Origin: Stramenopiles sp. TOSAG23-2
Lineage: Eukaryota; Sar
Length of the DNA: 15,991 bases
Direction of reading: 5' to 3'
Assembly (NCBI GenBank): GCA_900128395.1
Contig: LT649690.1
Span: forward strand, 1 to 15,991
Positions within the stretch are counted from its first letter, which is position 1. The number at the start of each line of letters is the position of its first letter. The notes below the pieces were generated by a model. That model worked only from the letters and a program-made list of their open reading frames with translations, had not been told where the DNA came from and searched no databases. Made by a program: the position numbers and the translations under genes. This document shows positions 1 to 7,893 of the stretch, one piece after another.

Positions 1-59
1 AAAATGTTGATAGGAAGCGAAAAGTGCAGGTCTAAGCTCTCAGCCTGTCTATATATATA

Positions 60-242
60 TAATTAGAGCTGTTTTCCAATTTAAGGACTTTTCGGGACAA
101 AATTCGCCAACCAGACCCTTACCCTTAAATAGCTCACAGTTTAAGGAGCTAAAGCACCTTAAACCACAGCATAAATAAGGTAAAAAATTTAATTACGAAT
201 TTTGTCCCGAAAAGTCCTTAAATTGGAAAACAGCTCTAATTA
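60..242. mobile_element. Foldback/MITE-like element 1 (47-bp perfect inverted arms)
   Basis: Positions 60-106 and 196-242 are perfect reverse complements (47 bp), enclosing about 89 bp. The inner part holds a further hairpin, 139-150 against 153-164, with 11 of 12 positions paired. There is no ORF, so this is a non-autonomous foldback or MITE-like element. The arms contain the 12-mer atttaaggactt (79-90), which also occurs in the arms of the element at 2788-2980. The flanks are AT-rich, so a target duplication (perhaps TA) cannot be defined. The structure is read directly from the sequence; calling it mobile is inference from the perfect long arms. Confidence 0.75.
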
Positions 243-1062
243 ATAAGTTCAGAAAAATTTAAATTTTTTCGTTAAAAAAGTTTTTTTTGTTTTTGTGTTT
301 TATTTTTGCAAAACTGTAAAAATTATCAAAACCAAAACTGCTCTTCATAATTTTCATTATTTTTAAAATTTTACTGCATAAATCTAAAATTTTTATTTTT
401 CCAGAATTTTACTTTTTTTCGTTTTTGCGTTTCTTTAAGTCCTTTTTTTAAATTAATTAATTTCGACCCCCGTGAATTGTCTTTAAACCCTTTTTTTATT
501 AAATTAATAAAAACTCCCAAAACCCCATTTTTAAAAAAACTCCCCAAACCCCACTTTTCCTAGATCCGGCGGTCAATTACGCCGCTATCAAACTCCCATT
601 TAGCCAGAATCATGCAAAATCCAAAGTCCAATAATACCAAAATTATCGTTTTTGAAGGTTTTTTTCGAAAATTATTTTTTTTGGATTAACAGCATAATTG
701 CTGCGGGTTTCGACAACACCTAAATTGACCCTTACCATAAAAAAACTGTTGCAAAACAGTGAATAATAGATTTGCTGTACAGTATATAAAATCGATTTCT
801 ATTATTGACTGTTTTGCACTCCCTTTTTATGCTCTCACTCCCTTTCCCATTTAGGGCACTTTCACAGCATTTAAGGTTTGAGAAATGAAAAAAAGTCAAT
901 TTCGCAAAAACGAAAAAAAAGGATATTACCGTTTGTTATACACTTATTTTAATAAAAATAAAATAAATATACAGAATAATAAATATTACATGTAAATATA
1001 AAAAACATTTAAAAATAAAAAAAAAGAATATTTATTTATTAATTACTTATATATATATAAAA
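243..1062. other. Non-coding AT-rich stretch upstream of the first gene
   Basis: No convincing coding region or RNA gene is visible on either strand. It consists of A/T homopolymer runs with two short GC-richer patches (about 560-590 and 700-730), plus the hairpin at 750-818, annotated separately. The last 60 bases before 1063 are almost pure A/T, including a tatatatata tract, and may serve as promoter or 5' leader; no defined promoter motif can be assigned. Confidence 0.6.
750..818. repeat. Inverted repeat, 21-bp arms with one mismatch
   Basis: 750-770 pairs with 798-818 at 20 of 21 positions, with a 27-nt loop. The loop itself contains the short palindromes ctgtacag and aaatcgattt. There is no sequence relation to the two longer foldback elements in the window. 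It could be a small MITE remnant or a hairpin-forming regulatory or RNA element; nothing in the sequence decides between these. Confidence 0.6.
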
Positions 1063-1386
1063 ATGAGTGACCGTGATTCAGCCGTGATTCAAATAGAAGA
1101 AATGATGTTGAATAAATGCACCAATAACAAAGATGCAGACGCAAGCATGGATATAAATTTTATCATGAACCTGTTGATCCCTAATATTTGGTACAGACTA
1201 TGCGTAAATATAACTGGAGATCTAAGACAACGAGCGATAAATGTATGGAATAATTGTGGAGGAATAGGAGATATTTCCACAGCTACATACGGACAGGTTG
1301 CGAATCAACAACACGCACTGCAAAGGTATTGTAATTTTATTTACCTGAAGTCACGAGATATAGAAAACGAAGATGCAGAAGTATAA
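1063..1386 (+). CDS. Unrecognised small protein, or 5' exon of the membrane protein that follows
   Basis: A 107-residue ORF begins at an ATG in an A-rich context (aaaaatgag) directly after an AT-rich leader. The product starts acidic (MSDRDSAVIQIEEMM), has one moderately hydrophobic stretch around residues 32-50 and ends acidic (ENEDAEV); I recognise no domain. The next ORF begins only 26 bp downstream on the same strand in another frame, which is tight for separate eukaryotic genes. Removing a short GT...AG segment (1331-1350, 20 nt, or 1326-1363, 38 nt) joins the two frames without a stop and would make a single protein of about 290-300 residues. In that model the last ~17-20 codons here are not exonic. 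I cannot tell from the sequence alone which is right. Confidence 0.5.
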   Translation: MSDRDSAVIQIEEMMLNKCTNNKDADASMDINFIMNLLIPNIWYRLCVNITGDLRQRAINVWNNCGGIGDISTATYGQVANQQHALQRYCNFIYLKSRDIENEDAEV

Positions 1387-1412
1387 CTGCTGATATTTTA
1401 TATTTCATACAC

Positions 1413-1952
1413 ATGACATTAGGGCTTATTGATGAAGTATTTAGAACATTTCGTGGCTTTATTCTTAGTCATAATGCACGGTCTTTTTACAGAATACTTT
1501 ATGTGTTTATAAATCTGCTGGCATTCTTTTTCATTGCAATTTTTTCATTTACAGCAGTATTGATCATCATCTATGTCATCTGGCTCTGTTTAAAGTTCCC
1601 AGTACTGTCTGCATTATGCAGTTGTAGCACTCTTTTCACGTGTGGTCTGTTGGGTCAGCTGTTTACCACTGTATCAAAGTTGCATTTAAATAACGACACA
1701 GGTAAATTAGAATACTGGACTGTTAACGACCAAGTTAGTGAATTTGCATACTGGATGACTGCAGAGGGTAAATTTGTGAGGTTTAAGTTAGAAAACTGTA
1801 GCGAAACGTGGTTTGGAACATGGTTTGACTGGATTCCATACCTTCTCATACCTGTAAGTTTATTAATTATATATCATCTGGTGGACCTCTGTGCCAGAAA
1901 AACGGATTCCATAAACAGAGAAATCAGAATAAAAATGGACGCTGTTGGTTAA
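1413..1952 (+). CDS. Unrecognised multi-pass membrane protein
   Basis: The 179-residue ORF has a strongly hydrophobic block at about residues 28-60 (YRILYVFINLLAFFFIAIF and onward), a second Cys-rich hydrophobic segment at about 63-87 (LSALCSCSTLFTCGLLGQLF), a polar Trp/Tyr-rich loop at 88-138 and a last membrane segment at about 140-160 (WIPYLLIPVSLLIIYHLVDL), then a short charged tail. Three to four membrane passes are likely. I do not recognise the family. The frame stays open upstream of this ATG back to about 1335, so the true N-terminus may lie in the preceding ORF through a short intron (see 1063-1386). A possible poly(A) signal aataaa lies at 2048-2053, about 100 bp after the stop. 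Confidence 0.6.
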   Translation: MTLGLIDEVFRTFRGFILSHNARSFYRILYVFINLLAFFFIAIFSFTAVLIIIYVIWLCLKFPVLSALCSCSTLFTCGLLGQLFTTVSKLHLNNDTGKLEYWTVNDQVSEFAYWMTAEGKFVRFKLENCSETWFGTWFDWIPYLLIPVSLLIIYHLVDLCARKTDSINREIRIKMDAVG

Positions 1953-2340
1953 AAAAGCAGAAAAGATTGTATTAGTATTACTTCCATGAGATGTAGTAAA
2001 AATTGCATTTCAATTTTTTGTAAAATTACTAGAAAATTGAAAAAATGAATAAAAAAAAGGTTGTTAAAGTGTGTATTTATTGATTAATTAAATTAAAAAT
2101 TATCGTTTTTAAAAAGGGTTGATACCCATTTATAAAACAGGTCTTTTATTAAAGGGTGTGTTGTGTGTGTGTGCGAGAGAAAAGAGTGAACTAGGGTCTT
2201 TATCTATTGAATTTTTTTAAAAAAATATATAGAGTATAAAAGATATATATATAGATCTGAGGTAGTTTTCTTACTTTCCACTCGTTATTTACATATTCTT
2301 TATATTCAATAACTCAATATATTATTTATTTTAAAGTGGC
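1953..2340. other. Non-coding spacer downstream of the membrane-protein gene
   Basis: This is an AT-rich 3' region with a short GT run (about 2155-2175) and AT runs. No coding potential or RNA gene is seen. It contains the candidate poly(A) signal at 2048-2053 for the upstream gene. Confidence 0.5.
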
Positions 2341-2372
2341 TTAAAGAAATAGTCCACAAAATCATAGAAAAA

Positions 2373-2540
2373 GTACCAAAAATGCTACTATTTTAAAGAA
2401 AAAATGTGAAAAAAACCTAAAAATACTACTATTTTTAACAAAAAAAGTGAAAAAAACCGAAAAATACTACTATTTTTTAGAAAAAAAGTTGGAAAAATCT
2501 AAAAAAAATAAAAAATTTTTATGAAAAAAAATGTAAAAAC
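2373..2540. repeat. Diverged tandem repeat, 41-bp period
   Basis: The motif ctacta recurs at 2385, 2426 and 2467, exactly 41 bp apart, each followed by a poly(T)/poly(A) block and then a gtgaaaaaaacc-like tail. A fourth, more decayed unit follows to about 2540. Units are mostly A-rich, and the spacing of the non-A/T bases is what makes the periodicity real. No coding frame runs through it. It looks like a short minisatellite. Confidence 0.65.
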
Positions 2541-2787
2541 CTAACAATTTGTAGCACTCAAAGTTGTAAAAACTAGACAAAATCTAAAATCTAGATCAAG
2601 TTTTGCTTTATTTTTGCTTACTTGAGATACGTCAAAAGTTGCAAAATGAAGAATTACCTTCCAGAAAGTAGGGGTTTTTTAGGGTTACAGAGCTTTATTT
2701 TGTCCGAAAAATGACCAATTATTCAAAAAACGGTAAAATGGGGAATTGTATTTACCTGCTAATGAATCCGAGAATCCTAATTATTAA
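2541..2787. other. Non-coding AT-rich spacer
   Basis: No gene, RNA or repeat of note is visible between the tandem repeat and the second foldback element. Confidence 0.5.
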
Positions 2788-2980
2788 TAAAAACCGGAGT
2801 ACTAACCTTGGTCATTTAAGGACTTACTACATGTTGTGGTGCTGGTAACGTGTTACCAGTGCCACAGCATGTACCTAACTCTAATGCTATGAGACTGCTA
2901 ATGTACATTAGCAGGTGAATAGCATAGGGAGTTAGGCGGGGTTAGTCCTTAAATGACCAAGGTTAGTACGCCGGTTTTTA
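2788..2980. mobile_element. Foldback/MITE-like element 2 with two nested hairpins
   Basis: The outer arms 2788-2824 and 2944-2980 are reverse complements at 36 of 37 positions, and pairing continues outward (to about 2782 and 2985) with a 1-nt gap. Between them lie two independent hairpins: 2828-2873 (arms of about 22 bp with three mismatches) and 2875-2935, whose core 2895-2914 is a perfect 20-nt palindrome. A single strand can therefore fold into a three-way, T-shaped structure. No ORF is present. It shares the 12-mer atttaaggactt (2814-2825) and its overall size with the element at 60-242, suggesting one non-autonomous family. Structure is observed; mobility is inferred. Confidence 0.78.
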
Positions 2981-3030
2981 TAATAAGAATAATACTATCA
3001 ATATACTAATACGTAAAAACACACACACAC

Positions 3031-3495
3031 TCAATCGCAACAAGTATGGCATGTTTCAAAACATCTACAACAGTGTTTTAAATTTACAAAGATTAAAACG
3101 CTTAAAAATATTAACGAACTACCCATAACAGCGACTAAATAGAATTCTGGATTTTCCATGACAGGACACGGCTCGAATTCATCTTGACAAATCCCAACAA
3201 ATTTTACAACACACATCAAAATAATTGTTAATACCAATAATGCAATATTTATCCATATCAATTTGGACTTCCACCTCAAACAACATTGTCTACATGCTGA
3301 TTTCTTAGCTTGCTTATTAAATTTCTTTGCACCAATTAATAATTTTCTACTTTTTATACGTGTATCTTCTATATCATCCATGGTATTATATGCTTTTTCT
3401 ATATTATTATTCATTAAATCAGTCAACTTATCTGTTTCTGATATTAATGCTTTTAATCTTGGATCATTTTTATTATGATTTTTTTTTCTTGGCAT
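3031..3495 (-). CDS. Synaptobrevin-like (R-type) SNARE with Thr at the ionic layer and two membrane segments
   Basis: A 154-residue protein. After a 12-residue basic N-terminus, residues 13-66 align without gaps to the VAMP/synaptobrevin SNARE helix as I know it: RL at 13-14, DLM at 26-28, NIEK at 31-34, then LLIGAKKF at 52-59 matching the conserved LQAGASQF block. A juxtamembrane Cys/Trp-rich stretch (CRQCCLRW, 68-75) and a membrane anchor (about 79-100) follow. SNAREs of this type drive membrane fusion by forming a four-helix bundle with Q-SNAREs. Oddities: the ionic-layer Arg is replaced by Thr38; there is no longin domain; after the anchor comes a luminal loop, a second hydrophobic segment (about 117-138) and a Cys-rich tail (HCCRCFETCHTCC), so both ends could face the cytosol. 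Clustered Cys residues could be palmitoylated. Stop TGA; no introns needed. An alternative is a diverged Q-SNARE, but the block alignment favours the R type. Confidence 0.72.
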   Translation of the reverse strand: MPRKKNHNKNDPRLKALISETDKLTDLMNNNIEKAYNTMDDIEDTRIKSRKLLIGAKKFNKQAKKSACRQCCLRWKSKLIWINIALLVLTIILMCVVKFVGICQDEFEPCPVMENPEFYLVAVMGSSLIFLSVLIFVNLKHCCRCFETCHTCCD

Positions 3496-3997
3496 TTTAA
3501 ATTATTTGCATATATATATTTATATATATATATCAATGATAGTATTTATATGGGGGGATGTATATATTGATGTAGATAAATACACACACACACACACAAA
3601 CTATTGTCTATGTTAATATAAATAGTTTTTGTGAGTTGTTTTGCACTTCTTGTTTTCAAAAATAATTAATATTAGAATTATTATTATTATTATTCTAGAA
3701 TTATTATTACTATTGAAAAAAAAATCAACAATAATAAATTAAAATATTATTATTTTTTCATCAATAAATTTTTTAAATTATTTCCGGATTTGCCGTTCTC
3801 AAAAATCTTGAAGAAAACCTTACATCGTTCAAAATCCAAAATCGGGTCTTCCACACACTTTTTTTTTAGTTCATTCGTGTGTGTATATACTAATAAGTAC
3901 AATATACTATGTAGATTTTATGTGATTTTATTTGTTCATTTTTCCATTAAAAAATACAATAGTGTACCGATTTTTTTAATATAAAATATAATTTTAA
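3496..3997. repeat. Non-coding spacer with microsatellites
   Basis: Upstream side of the SNARE gene: AT runs at 3510-3535, a (CA)n tract at about 3581-3598 and a broken (TTA)n tract at about 3676-3715. Short ORFs here are low-complexity. No gene or RNA is recognised. Confidence 0.55.
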
Positions 3998-4003
3998 GGT
4001 AAA

Positions 4004-4106
4004 CAAACGGCGCCGTCGGCACCAAATTAAAAGAGTCTGACGACGCAGACTAGCACCAAATTTACAAACGGCGCCGTTTGCGTTTGCGTTTGTGCCGTGC
4101 CGTTTG
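4004..4106. repeat. GC-rich foldback patch with caaacggc ends
   Basis: A GC-rich island in AT-rich surroundings. Its ends are inverted (caaacggc at 4004-4011, gccgtttg at 4099-4106). It carries the perfect 16-bp palindrome caaacggcgccgtttg (4065-4080), a second copy of acaaacggcgccgt at its left end, two copies of gcaccaaatt (from 4019 and 4053), a small agtctg/cagact hairpin (about 4034-4051) and a (gcgttt)n run. It ends 9 bp before the target duplication of the transposon at 4123. No ORF. It may be another small non-autonomous element or a nested insertion remnant. Confidence 0.55.
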
Positions 4107-4114
4107 CCAGCACT

Positions 4115-4870
4115 AGTTCAATTAGCCATCGCCCGATTACTAAACGTGTTTTCCAGACTTGCAGAAAATCCTGTTTTGTCTAATTTCAACCCTTAAAATA
4201 GCAACATTTTTGTAATTGTCATTATTCAGTGCTGTGTCCTTATACGGTCTATTTTGGAGCCTAATCATTGAAATGATCTAAAGTACAATATTTTACTCCG
4301 ATCCTTAAGATTTTGGTCTTATCGTTGTTTTTTTTTTCAAATATTTCTGAAAAATAAAAGTTAGTGTAGCTAAATCACGAATCTCCGTAATACTAAGCCC
4401 ATACTAGCACCAAAAAACTTGGTGATATTGCTAAATTTATCCACCTTAGATGTTATTTAGATGATCATAGCACTAACAAGCTAGTGGAAAAATATATTAT
4501 TTGTACTTTTACAATTTATTAATTACTATATTTAATGCTGTGTAGGCTTTTTTAACCATTCATCTGTAATAATCTGATGACGAGGAAGACTTTGTTATTA
4601 CTGTTATAAGTACATTTTGTGAAAATGTCCCAATCAAAATGACAATTTTTAGTCCCAATTTACTAACAAATTTTAGTAATTCTGATTTAGCATTATCATA
4701 CAATCAATTAAAAATTACTACACAAATTACTAATAAATTACTAAATTACTAAATGTATATATCATCCTTAACAAATCACCAATGCTATGTACCTGCAATA
4801 ATAATATTTTAGTAAATTACTAAAAAATTTACAGAAATTTTTTAGTAATCGGGCGATGGCTAAGTTCAAT
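4115..4870. mobile_element. 740-bp non-autonomous DNA transposon with 22-bp TIRs and 8-bp target duplication
   Basis: The terminal inverted repeats at 4123-4144 and 4841-4862 are perfect over 22 bp, beginning TAGCCATCGCCC and ending in the reverse complement. The element is flanked directly by the 8-bp direct repeat agttcaat (4115-4122 and 4863-4870). No transposase ORF exists inside, so it is a deletion derivative or long MITE. The right interior has many copies of attactaa/ttagtaa (from about 4700), echoing the inner part of the TIR, as expected of subterminal transposase-binding repeats. An 8-bp duplication with a TAG start would suit the hAT superfamily, but the TIR is not a textbook match, so the superfamily is an inference. 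The perfect arms and duplication point to recent insertion. Confidence 0.88.
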
Positions 4871-5210
4871 TGCGGGCTGGATTAACAATTATTATTACAG
4901 ATTACAGATTACAGTATATATTTGCATTTATTATTTATTATGCGTATTACGTAATATACGTATTTATAATAATAATACAGTAGTATGTAGTATGTACAAA
5001 CTATAATTATATTAATATTATTTACTGTTCCTTCAAGAAATCAAAATCAAATAATAAGAATTATGCTTTTTGCCAAGCGAAAGAAATTGAACGCTGTTGC
5101 ATAAACCTGATCAAAGAACGATTAAATCGACGATAATCAATACACACGGTTTACACTCTTCACAGTAACTAAAGAATAAAGGAGTGCAAGGTTAATTGTT
5201 TAAAATAACG
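4871..5210. other. Intergenic region upstream of the glycine-rich/ankyrin gene
   Basis: AT-rich, with a repeated attacagattacag motif at about 4893-4913 and attacgtaatatacgtat-like near-palindromes at about 4945-4962. It presumably holds the promoter and 5' leader of the gene starting at 5211; no specific site can be assigned. Confidence 0.45.
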
Positions 5211-7459
5211 ATGAGTATTGTTATTCAACAAATAATACATTTTTTTGCAATAGTAGTGGTATGCAACTTCACTACCTTGCAAAGTAAATCTGTTTTGCGA
5301 TGAATGAAGTATATTTTGCTGGTATAGATACATTTACTATAAATAAAGATGCTGTCTTAAGTACAAGAGATACAGATATCAATTTAATATTTTCAAAATT
5401 AATCATGCAATCCTCATCAATTTTAAAGTCCAAAAATGAAGCAATATATTTAAAAGGAAACGTAATACATGTTACAGAAAGTGCAATTGTAGAATCCCCT
5501 TATATTTTTGTAAATGGGACAAATATATTTATATCACCATTATCAATATTTAATGGCGAAGTAATACAAATATTTTCAAGATTGAATTTAGTTACAAATG
5601 GTACATTAAATACTGGTGGTGGGACAAATGGCAAACTACATTTAGAGTCGTTTGATAATTTTCATTTAGGTGAAAATGCTAAGTTATTGGCAAGTGGCTG
5701 TTCATCAAATACTCAAACATCATGCAGCTCAGGATCAGCTGGTGAAATTAAAATAAAATGTACCCATTTTACTGGATGGTACGTTGAGAGTTGATTCACG
5801 CGGATACGATAGTGATAGTGGACCTGGTGCAGGATGCTCACCTAGTGATTACACTAAATCCCAATTATTTTATGCAGGTGCTGCTGGTGGATCCCATGGT
5901 GGAAGAGGTGGGAATGCAGATAGGTATATAACTGCTGCTGGGTCTAGTACAAATAAATGTTATTCTACTTCATACGAACCATCGATATATGGTAGTAGTA
6001 GGGATACAGCTTTTACAATGGGAAGTGGAGGGGGTACTGTGCGATATCACGTATACGACTACCTTGGGGGCAAGGGTGGTGGTAGAATAAAAGTTGAATC
6101 ATTTAATACAATTGTTTTAGGACCTTCATCGGTAATAACAGCAAATGGCGAATCGTTTACATCTATAAAAGGTGGAGGGGGTGCTGGAGGTAGTATATGG
6201 TTGAAATGCGTGACATTGATTAGCGAACAAAGTGCAATACTTAGTGCAACTGGTGGTGATGGTGGAAATTATATAAAGAGCGATAATAGTCGACGTATCT
6301 GCTCCGGCGGTGGTGGTGGTGGCCGTGTGTTAATCGACATGAAACAATCAAATACTGGCATTAATTTTGTGATTAAACTTAACGGTGGACAAATGGCTTC
6401 CGGGAGAACAGATTATATTGCTGCAGTTCTTGTTTCTGTTGCATTATTTGCAGAAAGAAAAACGGAAAAGGTAATACCAAGATTGTTAGACGAAAATCAA
6501 AGGTAGAATTATTAAGGGAAGAAACAGAACGTGTAGCTAATGAAATATTCATTTTAGTTGATGAAGATAATAGTGGTATAGTAGATGCTAATGAACTTAC
6601 TGATCTACTGAAAAATTTAGGTAAAAGTAAATCTAGAATTGAATATATTATAAAAACATTTTGTCCTGAGAATGGAATACATGGTGTAGATTTGAATAAA
6701 ATAAACGAAGAAGGCGAATCGTTGTTATCAATTGCATCCAGAAAGGGTGAAGTGCATGTTGTGAAGGCTCTTGCACAAGGTGGTGCAAATGTTGATTTAT
6801 TAGATCGTAATGGCCATACCCCTTTGGACAGTGCGATACACTTTGGGCATTTAGATGTTATTAATGCATTATTAAAATCTGGTGTAGATACTAATGGATT
6901 GGATAGCAATGGCAGAACACCTTTATACAATGCTATATTGGAAAACAAATTAGAAGTGGTAAAAGTGCTGCTATCAAATCGAGCAAATGTAAAAAGTGGT
7001 GGAGAAGGCAAAGGTATTTTTACCCCCTTAGCTATTGCAGCTAAATTAGGACATACGGAAATACTTCAAATATTGATTGATAAACATGTAGACTTAAACG
7101 ACGGTGGTGATGCAGCGTATCCACCTTTAATTGCAGCTGCAGAAACAGACAGAGTAAACATCATGAAGCATTTGAAAAAATACGACTGTAATGAACATGT
7201 GCGTATTAAAACTGGTACAAATAAAGGTGTATCTGCATTATGGATAGCTGCAAAGTATGGTTCTTTAAATGCTGTAAAATTATTGATATCATGGAACGTG
7301 AAAATAAATGCGGTTTCGGAGAGTGGAAAAAGTCCATTGGATGTCGCTATACAAAATAAGCATGTAGAAATTATAAAACTTTTAGAAAGTAAGGGTGGAT
7401 TGCATGGTTCTGAATGCATCAAACATACAACTACTCGTTTTGAAAATGTATTTGAGTAA
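5211..7459 (+). CDS. Secreted/membrane glycine-rich ectodomain, EF-hand and ankyrin-repeat protein (multi-exon; possible frameshift)
   Basis: The gene is assembled from three frames. ATG at 5211 opens a signal peptide (MSIVIQQIIHFFAIVVVCNF) that runs into a stop unless 5284-5309 (GT...AG, 26 nt) is removed, which joins it in frame to 5310-5776. The next frame (about 5778-6470) continues the same glycine-rich repeats; the change near 5777 needs a 1-nt shift or a 31-nt intron (5760-5790). Removing 6471-6502 (GT...AG, 32 nt) joins to 6503-7459. The product would be about 729 residues: signal peptide; Ser/Thr- and Gly-rich beta-type repeats to ~390 with GGGGAGGSIWLKC and GGGGGGRVLID blocks; a short hydrophobic stretch (YIAAVLVSVALFA, ~393-405) followed by Arg/Lys; one canonical EF-hand loop (DEDNSGIVDANE, ~431-442); seven ankyrin repeats (~476-710). 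The layout suggests a surface protein with a Ca2+-binding, protein-binding cytosolic part. The hydrophobic stretch is short for a membrane span, and the frame change could mean a pseudogene or a base error. Confidence 0.7.
5284..5309 (+). other. Predicted 26-nt intron
   Basis: It begins GTAAAT and ends GAAG. Removal joins the signal-peptide frame (5211-5283) to the ectodomain frame with a split codon giving Ile (NFTTLQ-I-YFAGID). Without removal the signal peptide ends at a TGA near 5301. Supported by frame and protein logic only. Confidence 0.6.
6471..6502 (+). other. Predicted 32-nt intron
   Basis: It begins GTAATA and ends CAAAG. Its removal joins ...ERKTEK to VELLREETERVANEIF..., running straight from the membrane-proximal basic stretch into the EF-hand. 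Unspliced, the left frame stops at 6504-6506. A shorter AG at 6489 gives the wrong frame. Confidence 0.65.
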
Positions 7460-7581
7460 AAATTGATTCTAGTACCCTGAGGAATCCATTCAAGACGTTC
7501 AATAAGTTAAAATAAGAGGTGTGGACTATAATATTTAATTACGTAAATAACATTATATGATATTTTATTGATGGTTAAAAT

Positions 7582-7893
7582 CTACGAACTACGTAAGTTA
7601 TATGATAATAATTTTACATATATCATATTTAATGATATATATAAATTATATATATATAGGTCACGCTCATCGTCCTCGTTGAGCTCATTTTTTTCCCTGC
7701 CGTTATCGCTGTTTTGTTCACTTTCTAACTTTTCCAATTCTTCTTCACAAAATGTTAACCATTCAAGAAGCGATATTTCGTTGTCATTGTTGATATCCAT
7801 TCTCGAAAATATGTTGGTAACATTTTTTGGGGTCAATAAAGCCTTTAAACTTTTATAATTTTGTATAATATCTCCAACTTTCGGATTTTGCAT
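7582..7893 (-). CDS. Small EF-hand protein
   Basis: A 103-residue ORF with one EF-hand: helix (LTPKNVTNIFSRM, 20-32), loop DINNDNEISLLE (33-44) with ligands at positions 1, 3, 5, 9 and 12 and Asn instead of the usual Gly at position 6, then the exiting helix (WLTFCEEELEKL). An acidic, Asn/Glu-rich segment and a low-complexity Tyr/Leu tail follow; the tail comes from AT-repeat DNA and may not be real coding. The frame stays open for about ten codons upstream of this ATG, and EF-hands usually occur in pairs, so a 5' exon could be missing. It converges on the ankyrin gene, whose stop is 122 bp away. Probably a Ca2+ sensor or binding protein; partner unknown. Confidence 0.6.
   Translation of the reverse strand: MQNPKVGDIIQNYKSLKALLTPKNVTNIFSRMDINNDNEISLLEWLTFCEEELEKLESEQNSDNGREKNELNEDDERDLYIYNLYISLNMIYVKLLSYNLRSS

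Noticed and set aside
3790-3984. 64-codon plus-strand ORF
   Set aside because: Phe/Ser/Tyr-rich low complexity in an AT-rich microsatellite region, with no supporting feature.
5754-5790. Programmed ribosomal frameshift at the ectodomain frame change
   Set aside because: There is no slippery heptamer or downstream structure at the junction that I can see; an error, lesion or intron is simpler.
6379-7011. 210-codon minus-strand ORF opposite the glycine-rich/ankyrin gene
   Set aside because: It is antisense to clear EF-hand and ankyrin codons, and its composition (Ser/Pro/Phe) is that of a shadow frame.
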